Assembly (NCBI GenBank): GCA_018292915.2 | Contig: JACVVK020000202.1 | Span: forward strand, 12,501-76,500 | Direction: 5' to 3' | From: Batillaria attramentaria | Taxonomy: Eukaryota > Mollusca > Gastropoda > Batillariidae | Length of the DNA stretch: 64,000 nucleotides | Shown: positions 40,560 to 50,318 of the stretch, piece after piece | Numbering within the stretch: the stretch's first letter is position 1 | Layout: each line of letters opens with the position of its first letter | The notes under the pieces: model-generated | Told to the model about the DNA's origin: nothing | The model's input: only the letters and a program-made list of their open reading frames with translations | Databases searched by the model: none | Made by a program: the position numbers and the translations under genes

Positions 40560-41530
40560 TAACGTTGTCATTTTCTCAGGATCTCAAAAAAAGCAGAGGC
40601 ACCAAACTTGGCATGCTGATAGACAACCACAAGACCTTTCAAAACATAATTATTATTTTGAATGACCTTGACGCAAGGTCAAGGTCAATAAAACTCTCTG
40701 TTTGAAAATTTTACATTGGCATTTTCTCGTAATCTACAAAGCCAGAGGTTTTAAACTTTGCATGACGATAGACATTGATAAGAACTTTACAGGTATACAT
40801 GTAGTCAATGGCCTTGTGTCAAGATCAAGGCCGTACAAGCTATTTTTGTGAAACCTTAACATTGGCATTTTCTCAGAAACAACAAACAGCAGAGGTGCCA
40901 AACCTGTCGTGCCGATAGACAGTGATAAGACCTATGCACACATACCATCTTAAATGACCTTGGCTCAAGGTCAAGGTCATTAAAACAGTCTGTTGGGAAA
41001 TTTTACATTTGCATTTTCTCAGAATCTAGAAGGATCAGAAGCCTCAAACTATGTGTGATGATTGACATTGGCAGCACCTTTACAGACATACATGTTTTCA
41101 GTGACTTTTCGTCAAGATCAAGGCCATGCAAGCGTTTCTTAGGAAACTTTAACCTTGGCATTTTGTCCAAAACAACAAACAGTAGAGGCACCAAACGGGG
41201 CATGGTGATAGACAGCAATGAGACCTGCTTTTCTGAATGACCTTGACTGAAGGTCAAGGTCATTAAAGCTGTCTGCTATGAATTTTAACATTACCGTTTT
41301 CGGGGGAACTACAAGTACTAGAGGCATCGAACTTGGCATGACGATAGACATTGAAGAGATCTCATTTGAATGACCTTGACCAAAGGAGAAGGCCATACAA
41401 ACTATTTCGGGGAAAATTGTAATATTGCCAAGGACTCAGCGCCAGAGACACTTTACTTGGCGTGATAATGGATAGTGATAAGAGTTTTACAAACATACTC
41501 TTGTGAATGACCTTGACCTGTGTCACATGG
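40560..41530. repeat. ~150-bp array with TGACCTTGA/TCAAGGTCA palindromes
   Basis: Six to seven diverged units share ATTTTCTCAGAAT, CAGAGGCACCAAACTTGGCA, TGATGATAGACATTGATAAG and AATGACCTTGAC followed by AAGGTCAAGGTCATTAAA. Palindromic centres lie near 40660, 40815, 40957, 41115, 41240, 41372 and 41510. TCAAGGTCA is the extended half site recognised by ERR, SF-1 and FTZ-F1 type nuclear receptors. The array occupies nearly 1 kb of R4 intron 1. Confidence 0.85.
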
Positions 41531-41671
41531 GAGCCACGGAGGCTTCTGCATCTCTAGTAAAAACAAGGAGGAACGGCCCCGTCCTACAAAGTTGTTTCTC
41601 CAAACTTCATTTTATTTTGTCTGTTTTGTTGGGAAGAAGGGGAGAGAGAGAGAGAGAGGCAGAGAGAGAGG

Positions 41672-41835
41672 GTGGGTGGGTGGGTGTTTAGGAGTTTAAC
41701 GTCCTTTTCCCCCACATAAGGGTGATATCAAAGACGGGGCAACGAGAAAAAGGCCAACACAAAAATTTGGCCCCAGCGGCCGGGATTCGAACTCTCGGTC
41801 CAAGCATTGAAAGTCCAACGCTCTACCATTCGATG
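41672..41835 (-). mobile_element. SINE-A, split by an ATT-tailed element
   Basis: Minus-strand copy from GGGTGGGTGTTTAGGAGTTT to CAACGCTCTACCATTCG. Its last piece, ATTCGGCCACCCTGGCTCCCC, is found at 42040-42060, after the inserted element. The word ATTCG on both sides is a likely target-site duplication. The 3' side abuts (GA)n at 41643-41671. Confidence 0.88.
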
Positions 41836-41849
41836 AGTGAATGGCGGAC

Positions 41850-41885
<36 letters not shown>

Positions 41886-42042
41886 TGTGTGTGTGTGTGT
41901 GTTCTTTTAGCTGTTTATTGCTTTTTTTATCTTCTAGTAGCTTTTTAGTTTCTTTTAGTTATTTTAACTTCTCTGTAAGCGCTTAGAGCTCGCAGAGAAT
42001 AAGCGCAAATAAATATTCATTATTATTATTATTATTATTATT
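41836..42042 (+). mobile_element. ATT-tailed retroelement fragment nested in SINE-A
   Basis: Contains (GT)n (41853-41902), T-rich sequence, GTAAGCGCTTAGAGCTCGCA, AATAAGCGCAAATAAATATT and a terminal (ATT)n at 42017-42042. The tail form is that of a non-LTR 3' end; the family differs from L1-L3. Confidence 0.72.
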
Positions 42043-42084
42043 CGGCCACCCTGGCTCCCCAGAGAGAGAGATAGAGAGAGAGAG

Positions 42085-42500
42085 AGACGTCAGTTCCGTG
42101 AACTAAACATTTGACGTCAGCCTCAGGCAGGTCGTCATACAGAGAGAGAGAGAGATGACGTCAATTCCGCGAACTAAACTTTTGACGTCAGCCTCTAGCA
42201 CTGAGATGGTCTGAGGATGCTTGTTCATGTCTTGTGATTTCCCTGTTGGCTTTGTGACTTCTCCGACTGAATTATTTTTCACATGAAATCTTGAAGATCT
42301 AGAGGGCTGATGAAATGTCGGAAGCAGTGACGATACTTGCAGATTTTGTCTGTTAACCAAACATTTGACGTCAGTCTCACGCTGCTCGTCTGACAGATGA
42401 TACTTCTACATATCTTGTGATTTCCTTGTTGCTTTTGTGACTTCCGTGACTGAATTAATTTTTACATAAAATCTGGAAGATCTAGAGAGCTGATGAAACG
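42085..42500 (+). promoter_or_regulatory. CRE-rich duplicated segment in R4 intron 1
   Basis: TGACGTCA occurs perfectly at 42112-42119, 42156-42163, 42183-42190 and 42365-42372, with AGACGTCA at 42085-42092. The segment is a diverged tandem duplication: AACTAAACATTTGACGTCAG or similar, then CTTGTGATTTCC, GACTGAATTA, GAAGATCTAGAG and GCTGATGAAA recur at about 42230-42320 and 42415-42500. It could be an enhancer responsive to CREB/ATF, or a repeat that happens to carry the site. Confidence 0.5.
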
Positions 42501-43307
42501 TGGACTTAAGTGCCTTGGATTGTACTTACGAAATTGCAAAATTGGAACTTTTTTGACCGGCGCTTCTCGCAGAAACATGAAAAATTTGTTTATCTAAAAG
42601 CTCTGCTTTTCTTAATACTAAAGCTATAATAGTGCAGTAGTTCATGTCATATATGCAGTTGGCACAAGTGACAAAAATACCGGAATGATGAGTAATTTGG
42701 AGCAGTCGTTTCATAGATATTTGGCCTTATATGCAAACCACCCCTACCTCGATAATATTTTTCTTACACAAAACCTGTCAGAGCTACAGAGCTGTGCTAC
42801 GAAAACAGGCAGTATAATTGGATGATCTTCCCAATTTCAGAAAATGAAGCCATTTCAACATTTTTTTCGAAAAAATTCGTGACATGACCGATTTTTTCAA
42901 ATCGGCGATAACTGTTCTCAAAATGCGGCAGGCTAAAAATCGTGAAAAATAGCTCTGGAGAATATGACTGCCCATTTTATCTCAAAGTAAAAAGCCGTCC
43001 GGCGAGGTGGTTTAGCAGATAGCCATCATTACATCCGTCCACACACACACACACACACACGTCAACTCCCACCAAAAAAGAACGTAGCAGCAAAGTGTGT
43101 ACGTAAGGTGTCTATGACGCAGATTTCGTTACGTCACTGTGTGCGTGAAAGTAAGTATTGTGTGGAGAAACGTCACAGTCTTGTTTTGTATCACTGAAAC
43201 TTGCTGCTGCGCGTAGCAAAATCTGCCCCGTCTCATAAAGTTGTTTCTCTATAATTAGATAGAGAAACAACTTAAAAAGTGGGACTGAGGCAAGTGTTTG
43301 ATACATT

Positions 43308-43450
43308 GGTACGAGTTACAAGCGACGACGACGACGACAACGACGACAGTGATGCTAATGATGATGATGTCGACGACGACGACGATAATGATGATGATGT
43401 CGACGACGACGACGACGACGATGATGATGATGATGATAATGGAATTGCAG
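43308..43450 (+). repeat. (GAY)n repeat at the R4 splice acceptor
   Basis: GGTACGAGTTACAAGCGACG and (GAC)n/(GAT)n lead to the acceptor GGAATTGCAG. Homologous to the R2 intron end at 31045-31223. The frame is open through it (poly-Thr, poly-Met). Confidence 0.88.
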
Positions 43451-44497
43451 GACGGTAAAAGCACAGTGACAGAAAAACTTGCCTTGTCCGCCATCCTGTT
43501 CCTGATCGTGACCCTGTCTGTGTTCGGTAACCTGCTGGTGATTTTCACCATCTTGTCCACGCACCGACTGAGGGTTTTCTCCAACTATTTCCTTGCGTCG
43601 TTGGCCGTGTCCGATCTGGTGGTCGCCATAGTCGTCATGGTCCCAGCCGCCGTCAACGACACCCTCGGCCGCTGGCTGTTCGGACAGACGTTTTGCCCAG
43701 TATGGATCAGTTTCGACGTCATGTTTTCCACGGCTTCCATCCTCAACCTGTGCGTCATCTCCGTGGACAGGTACATGTTGTTTAAGGATCCGCTGAAGTA
43801 CCCGCGCTGGATGTCCTTCGGGAAGGCCCTCAAGTTCATAGCCGTAGTATGGGTTCTGTCGGCGCTAATATCGTTCTTGCCCATTTCCATGGGCTGGCAC
43901 AAGCCTGCCGCAACCTCCGCCGAGGAAGTGGAGGACCTGACGACGACGACGACGACGACGACGACGGCGCCTCAGAGCGGGACGAACACCACGGAAGAAC
44001 TAAACATCACCACAGAAGACGAAATCTGCATTCTCGAGCTCAGTTTTGCCTACGCTCTTATATCGTCCACCGTCAGTTTCTACGTTCCCGGCGTTGTGAT
44101 CCTAGTCTGCTATATCCGCATTTACTACCTAACGCGCACTCTGAAAAAAGACACAGTCGGGCGGCACAACCTTACGCAGATGCATGCGTTCGAGGCCATC
44201 AGGACCCTAGGCATCGTCACCGCAGCTTTCTTCATCTGCTGGATCCCTTTCTTCATCATTAACCCCATCGCGGCCTACTGCCAAACGTGCGTCCCCCTAG
44301 AGCTGTTTCAGACCTTCACGTGGTTTGGCTATTTCAATTCGTGCCTCAACCCCTTCATTTACACCTTCAACAGAGATTTCAGGCAATCCTTCATCGACAT
44401 CTTCTTGCTCAAGTTTCGCAAGCTGAAACGGATTTCGGTAGTCGAGCGTCCTACTATCGGCCATACATCATCAGTGTCATCAGTCAGTCCCCCCTGA
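43451..44497 (+). CDS. D1-like receptor R4, exon 2 (Asp 3.32 intact)
   Basis: Exon 2 encodes 348 residues, about 351 with exon 1. Features: FGNLLV (helix 1), AVSDLVVA (2), CPVWISFDVMFSTASILNLC (3) with Asp92 at 3.32 (codon GAC at 43715-43717), VDRY, ISSTVSFYVP (5) with Ser at 5.42, 5.43 and 5.46, CWIPFF (6) and NPFIY (7). It therefore has a complete catecholamine pocket and reads close to Dop1R1-type receptors around helices 2-4. Loop 2 contains nine Thr codons from an (ACG)9 repeat and sequons NTT and NIT. The third loop is short. The C-tail is brief and Ser-rich. Probable function is a Gs-coupled amine receptor, by family. Confidence 0.88.
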   Translation, partial: DGKSTVTEKLALSAILFLIVTLSVFGNLLVIFTILSTHRLRVFSNYFLASLAVSDLVVAIVVMVPAAVNDTLGRWLFGQTFCPVWISFDVMFSTASILNLCVISVDRYMLFKDPLKYPRWMSFGKALKFIAVVWVLSALISFLPISMGWHKPAATSAEEVEDLTTTTTTTTTAPQSGTNTTEELNITTEDEICILELSFAYALISSTVSFYVPGVVILVCYIRIYYLTRTLKKDTVGRHNLTQMHAFEAIRTLGIVTAAFFICWIPFFIINPIAAYCQTCVPLELFQTFTWFGYFNSCLNPFIYTFNRDFRQSFIDIFLLKFRKLKRISVVERPTIGHTSSVSSVSPP

Positions 44498-44603
44498 GTA
44501 CGCCCGATGCCGGAGGACATAGAATTAGATCTGTAGTGTTTCTTGTAGTGAGAGCCGGAATGTATGAATGTCGCAACGGAACAGAATGATGAATCATAGT
44601 ATT

Positions 44604-44621
44604 GCGCGCGTGTGTGTGTGT

Positions 44622-44692
<71 letters not shown>

Positions 44693-44784
44693 GATGACTT
44701 TTATTTTCCAAGGATATAAAACGATTGGATAAGCAGACTTGCGTTATGTCTTATCTGTGCTGAACTACAACAGCTGCTTAGTAA

Positions 44785-44851
<67 letters not shown>

Positions 44852-44908
44852 CCGTAAATATGTGAAACTGTCCGACATACATCAATAAAATAACAAGAGA
44901 AAGCAAAT

Positions 44909-45002
<94 letters not shown>

Positions 45003-45005
45003 TGA
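44604..45005. repeat. (GT)n, (CA)n and (GA)n microsatellites in series
   Basis: (GT)n at 44609-44689, (CA)n at 44785-44850 and (GA)n with GATA interruptions at 44913-45001. The GT and CA runs are inverted with about 95 bp between them and could pair. ATCAATAAAATA at 44882 contains a possible R4 polyadenylation signal. Confidence 0.93.
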
Positions 45006-45585
45006 AATGAAATGAAAACATTACTTTACAACGGTTGAGATCACTGACGTAAAACAGTCAGTTTTCATACCTTACTGCTTACAACATTAAAAAAAATACA
45101 AAATAGTAAATCCATAGTAACAGAGAGAGACAGACAGACAGAGACACAGACAGAGACACAGACAGAGATAGAGAGAGAAGTTGGTTAGTCGGTTGTTTCG
45201 TGGTTTATTACTGTCATGTTAGTTTTCCCACATCGTCTGGGTTAAACGTGAAATCAAATACAGGACAACAATAAAAGAGCCAGCCAGAAACTTCTCTTTG
45301 TCTTCTAGGTCGCCTTTTGTACTCGGTCGCTCGTTTACATCACGACTGACTTTTTACGCCCGCGGGACATTAATTTAGGTGGCTGTTTTTCTGTCACGAT
45401 GTATGTGTATATAGAGTCGCGCGTGTTTACAGATAGGGCGAAACATCTGCTGTAAACGAATGCGATTCTGCAAGAACAGCTGTTTGTACAGTCGGTGTAG
45501 GAATACTCATTTCTTGACCGGGCAGACAGGATGGATCCTACACAGAACATGTTTGCAGAATAATTATTATGATCTAAGGGCTGTC
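45006..45585. other. Unassigned intergenic sequence
   Basis: Contains (CAGA)n at 45128-45170. No gene recognised. Confidence 0.45.
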
Positions 45586-45766
45586 GGGTGGGTGCGTGGG
45601 TGTTTGGTGGTTTAACGTCCTTTTTTCACCACATACGGGTGATACAAAGGCGGGGTAACGATGAAGAAAGCCAGCACGAATATTTGGCCCCAGCCGGGAT
45701 ACGACTGAACTCAAGACCCGAGCGTTAGAAGTCCAACGCTATACTATTCGGCCACCCCGGCTCCCC
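45586..45766 (-). mobile_element. SINE-A, full length
   Basis: Minus-strand copy with a short insertion in box B (GGGATACGACTGAACTCAAG). Another SINE-A follows 32 bp later in the same orientation. Confidence 0.9.
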
Positions 45767-45798
45767 CTAAGGGCTTTCGGACACGTGAATAATGAGGG

Positions 45799-45943
45799 GT
45801 TGGTGGGGGTTTGGGGGTTTAACGTCCTTTTCCACCATATAGGGTGATATCAAAGACACAAATCTTTGGCCCCAGCGGGGATCGAACTCACGACCCGAGC
45901 ATTAGAAGTCCAACGCTCTACCATTCGACCACCCCGGCTCCCC
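45799..45943 (-). mobile_element. SINE-A with internal deletion
   Basis: About 25 bp between GATATCAAAGAC and ACAAATCTTTGG are missing compared with the consensus. Otherwise complete to GGCTCCCC. Confidence 0.9.
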
Positions 45944-46357
45944 CGTGAATAATAATAATAATAATAAATATCAGTCAAACGAAAACTTTTGCTGGTTGGT
46001 TGATGGCTGACAGGACAGCTTGACAGGAACAGACTAAGAGTAAGATCGGCTCGTTTCTGTCCACGTGCCCGATCAGCCTAGTGCAAGTCTTGTAGAAATT
46101 CCAAGGTAGCTGTCTTGAATCGCGCCGCGAAGGCTCTTGTCAGTGGTGACTGACTCTGGCCACAACTGTCAGTCTTCAGAGCACTCTTGTTGTTGCAGTC
46201 GTTGTGTGTGGGATTGTCTCCGGCCATGGTAAGCTCCTCGTATAATAACGCTGCGTTGGAATAGCTCGCCCCCCTTGTGTCATTTACACCTGCTGTAAAT
46301 GCACTGCCACCGTCTGAATAACATAGCGATTGCACCATTACCACAAGGTAGCCCCCA

Positions 46358-46383
46358 ACCCTAAACCTAAACCTAACCCTAAA
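46358..46383 (-). repeat. Short degenerate telomere-like repeat
   Basis: CCCTAAACCTAAACCTAACC then CTAAA: two CCCTAA-type and two CCTAAA-type units. It is imperfect and weak evidence for an interstitial telomere tract. Confidence 0.5.
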
Positions 46384-46631
46384 GGCGCGTCTTAATTATG
46401 CCCGAATAAGTCCGAACAACCACGAAGAGCGAAGGAAAAATGCTTCGCCCGAATCATTTTGGGGCCTCGCGAAGAGATATTGGACAGTTCGGGCTTCGGT
46501 CGACATGCAATGCGAAGAACCCCGATCAACCGCGAATGATTTCGCCAGACGCTATCTGATTGGCTGGTCCAGATTCGTCAGCTATCTGATTTCAAGATGG
46601 CGGAGGGTCGCGCTCGTACATGGCCGGTGTC

Positions 46632-46705
46632 GGTTCAAAGTTATTCAATTCAATTCAATTCAATATAACTTTATTGTCTGTCGATGGCAGAAAATTTTCT
46701 TCTGG

Positions 46706-46788
<83 letters not shown>

Positions 46789-46790
46789 CC
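46632..46790 (-). repeat. (CAATT)n-tailed element end next to (CA)n
   Basis: ATTCAATTCAATTCAATTCA then ATATAACTTTATTGTCTGTC and GCAGAAAATTTTC, followed by (CA)n at 46710-46785. A related end occurs at 57440-57560 (CAATTCAATTC, ACTTTATTATCTG, ACAGAAAATTGTC). On the minus strand both end in TTGAATTGAAT units, a LINE- or SINE-like tail. Confidence 0.6.
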
Positions 46791-47421
46791 CTACATTAAT
46801 TTATCTAGACATATAAATCCATACATATTAAACACAGATCCTAAAGTAATGTGTGATGTCCAAGTCTAATACTATGCTACTAAACTAAGAAATCTAAACT
46901 AAAAGATGGCAAGGGCATAGCGGACATGACACAGCTGAGGAGTAAGCACAGTTATGAAAATCTCAACAAATAAAATCTATACATACTGGGGACGGGCAGT
47001 AAACACAGTCATGACTTTAAAATAGATACTGCTGAGGGAATGAAAGATTAATATTTCGGCAATGAAGAAGTTTCTTGGTGCTGCTGGAATACATTGATTA
47101 CACCGATCTAAGTAGGCGAACTCTACCAAATGAGTGTGGCTGCGTTAAGCGCACGGTTACACGACTGCCAGTCTGCATGTTGCCGTACTCGGCTGCCTGC
47201 TGGCGGGCAAGTGTTCCGCGGCACACGCAGCCTGCGGCGTTGCAAGGTGTGGGCAGTGATTGGTCAGTTGGCTGTACGGACTGCCTGTGGCAAGCTGGCT
47301 GCCAGGAAAAATAGAACGGCTTTCTATTCCCGCGCCAGCACTGGCAGCCAGCGATTTAATTAGGGTTGCCAGCGTTGCCAGCCCTGCAAGTACCAATCCT
47401 GGCAACGTGTAGCAGCGGCCC

Positions 47422-47471
47422 TTAGTATAGTTCACCCGATACGGTCTAGGGGCCGGTGCGAACTATACTAA
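47422..47471. repeat. Perfect 12-bp inverted repeat (hairpin)
   Basis: TTAGTATAGTTC at 47422-47433 and GAACTATACTAA at 47460-47471 are exact complements with a 26-base loop. No T run follows, so it is not a typical terminator; function unknown. Confidence 0.7.
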
Positions 47472-47790
47472 CTGAGCTATAATAACTGGCATCCTCTGAC
47501 CGGCAACTGAAGGGGGAGCCGGTGTCGTAGAATATTTCGGAACCAGGATAAATCTGAACCGGTTCTCAAAAATCCTAGGATATTTTGGAACCATTCCCAT
47601 TTATCCCGCACCTGGCAGACAAAATTCATGTGGGCTAATGACCTTCTAGACGGTTCCGAAATATGCTGGTGGTTTTCAAATATCCTGTCACTAGATTCAG
47701 GATAAATTGGAATGGTTCCGAAAAATCCTGCCACCAGGGCCAGGATAAATCGGAATGGTTCCCATTCGTCCCAGTACCGAAGTATCCTGT

Positions 47791-47975
47791 GACACCGGGA
47801 CAGTCAAGCGGTATGGAGCACTGACCGTTCAATGCTCGGGTCGTGTGTTCCAATCCTGGACAGGATAGGTGTAGGAGCCCAAACGTTGTGCTGGTTTTCT
47901 TTCTCGTTGAACCGTCTTTGATATCGCCATTATTTTGTGGAAAAGGGGGTGAAACCCCTAAACAGCCACCCCCCC
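47791..47975 (+). mobile_element. SINE-A, degraded
   Basis: CAATGCTCGGGTCGTGTGTTCCAATCC marks the box B region in altered form; TGTGCTGGTTTTCTTTCTCG, GTCTTTGATATCGCC and GTGAAACCCCTAAACAGCCA follow. The region just before it (47520-47790) holds a diverged repeat of words around ATTTCGGAACC and CAGGATAAATC. Confidence 0.75.
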
Positions 47976-48072
47976 TGGGACAGCAAAAGACGGAGTGTGG
48001 GCGGGCACGCATGAAACGTCACGTATCAGACTAAATAACAAAGGAAAACGACGATAAGAACAGCATCACCGA

Positions 48073-48545
48073 CCGGCCTCCGTAGTGTAGTGGTTAGCAC
48101 TTCGGACCATGGACCGGGAGACCCGGGTTCGAGTCCCAGCTTAGGCAAGCGGGATTTTTCCTACCTAGGTTGGCTCATACCCTGAGCGGGTGTGCTATGG
48201 GCCCTGTGGGGAGGCTGTTGCCACACAGCCGAGATTCACCCACTTCACGGGTGCGACTTTGGGGGTGCTTCCCTTAGTATGACACGTCTTATGATGTGGA
48301 TGATTACACGGCCGGCACCGCAGGTCGGTCTGGTTAATGCCGGGATATTTATGACAGGAAGCGTGGAATGCGGCCCTGTCCCGCAGTCCCAAACCACACG
48401 GACCATATCATGCATATCACGCATAATAAAACTTGCCCCAGCTTCCGAACCCTGCGTAGATTCCACCCATTACCTGGGAGGAACACCACTGAAACTGGCA
48501 AAGAGTTGGGGCAGCCCCCCCCCCCCCAAAAAAAAAAAAAAAAAA
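48073..48545 (+). mobile_element. SINE-B, second full copy
   Basis: Matches 28019-28535 from GGCCTCCGTAGTGTAGTGGT to GGCAAAGAGTTGGGGCAGCC, then poly-C and poly-A. Short deletions relative to copy 1 lie around 48320-48345. Confidence 0.88.
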
Positions 48546-48875
48546 AACAAAAAAACAAACAAAACAAACAAACAAACAAACAAACAAACAACCCAGCACC
48601 AGCACCACCACCACCACCACAACAACAACGACAATAAGAACAGCAGCAGCACCACCACCACAACAACAACGACAATAAGAACAGCACCACCACCACCACC
48701 ATCACAAGATCAACAACGACAATAAGAACAGCACCACCACCATCACAAGAACAACAACGACAATAAGACCAGCACCACCATCACAAGAACAACAACGACA
48801 ATAAGAACAGCAGCACCATCACCACCTCCACCACCACCACCACCACCACAACAACAACAACAACAACAACAAGAA
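48546..48875. repeat. (CAAA)n and (CAC/CAA)n block, ~45-55-bp periodicity
   Basis: After the SINE-B tail the words ACAACAACGACAATAAGAAC and AGCACCACCACC recur about five times with variable trinucleotide runs. It appears to have grown from the SINE tail. Confidence 0.88.
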
Positions 48876-49290
48876 GTTCACAATTCACGCCAGCTCCACG
48901 AAACACGATTGTTTTGTGCGATATGCATAGAAAACTCTCTTCGTTCGCACCCTGTACACCTGCTAAGTATGCGCGTTTAGCACAATGTCGAAGACCAGAT
49001 GGTGTGAAGACTATTTACGAGTGTTCCATGACGAAGGTCCGTCACCAGTGCGTGCATGATGTTTACGTGCTATTCTCACATACAGAAGTACATGTATTCG
49101 TGCAGGCAGTCACCTGTTACGTCCACTAGTTAGGGTCAGACTGAATGTAACTCACTCACACCTGTCGCTCAAGCCTGCCGAATTCTGCGTAACCGATATC
49201 GTGGTTGTGCTGTTGTACACTACTTGCTGTGCGTGCAGATTGTCGATAAACACTCCATTTACGTTGCGTCGTGGACGGTTATGAAAACCA
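48876..49290. other. Unassigned intergenic sequence
   Basis: No gene or element recognised. Confidence 0.4.
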
Positions 49291-49295
49291 CGTAT

Positions 49296-49387
49296 CAGGC
49301 GCGTAGGAAGATGCTGAGAGGAAGGGGGGGGGGGGGCCACGAAGTCGGGTAAGCCATACGGCCGGGGTGAAGAAGGGGGGGGGGTGT

Positions 49388-49452
<65 letters not shown>

Positions 49453-49524
49453 CAGACAGAGAGAGGCAGACAGACAGAGAGGCAGAGAATGGCAGAGAGA
49501 GAGAGAGAGAGAGAGAGTGTGTGT

Positions 49525-49605
<81 letters not shown>

Positions 49606-49778
49606 GGCTGCCAAAGATTGTGTCCTGCGACAGCAGAGCAGGGGGGGGGGGGGCCTTCACTGGTGGGCCCCCTCTCCTCTTCTCAAAAGCAAGGGGGGCC
49701 CAAAGATATTCGGGCCCCCCTTCCAAAAATCGAACGGGGGCCTGGGCCCCCAGGGCCCCCGTGGTTCCTACGCCCCTG
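49296..49778. mobile_element. Non-autonomous DNA transposon, CAGGGGCG termini, 5-bp TSD
   Basis: The left end CAGGCGCGTAGGAA and right end TTCCTACGCCCCTG are 14-bp inverted repeats with one mismatch. They are flanked by CGTAT at 49291-49295 and 49779-49783. The interior contains G/C runs and two long (GT)n microsatellites (49391-49451 and 49516-49604). Termini resemble the element at 12166-12600. Confidence 0.85.
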
Positions 49779-49974
49779 CGTATACCCACCGCATCCTCTT
49801 TTTGTCGCTGTGTCGCACCCAACAGTACTTTTCACGTGTTTGGGTTTTAACCCTTTCAACGCTTTTCGCGTACGTCATGTCATGACGTAAATCCAGTAGT
49901 CAGAACAAGCTGCTCGAACACGGAACCTTCGACCAAACCACCAACCAAATAACGTATAAACAAACGCGAATTCG

Positions 49975-50318
49975 TAATGGAAACACGCCCTTAAAACACA
50001 TCTATTCATATCAGCCTTCAGATAAATCATTCAGCCCGTTACCAACACTAACCCGTTGTTTTTGCAGTGTGTATGTATGTAGTAGGTGTGTATTGGATGT
50101 TGGTATGTATGTAGGTGTCAGTGCTTGTATGTATGTCTGACTGTATGACTGACTATATGTATGTAATGTATGTATGTATATATGTACGCTTTTATTCGTA
50201 TTTATTCAGTTGATTATTTATCTATTATTTATGTGTTTATTTATCACCTTTTGTATACATTTGTAAAGCGCCTAGAGCCCCTCATTATCCCCATTATTAT
50301 TATCATTATTATTATTAA
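49975..50318 (+). mobile_element. LINE 3' end, family L1, second copy
   Basis: AACACGCCCTTAAAACACAT then CTATTCATATCAGCCTTCAG and a TAA stop matches the coding end of 37035-37060 (minus strand). The 3' UTR is collinear with 36716-37034, ending TGTAAAGCGCCTAGAGCCCC and an (ATT)n tail. Only about the last ten codons of the ORF remain. Confidence 0.88.

Noticed and set aside
46078..46344. An 88-codon minus-strand open frame with non-repetitive composition
   Set aside because: No recognisable motif, homologous family or splice context. It could be a small exon but nothing supports it.
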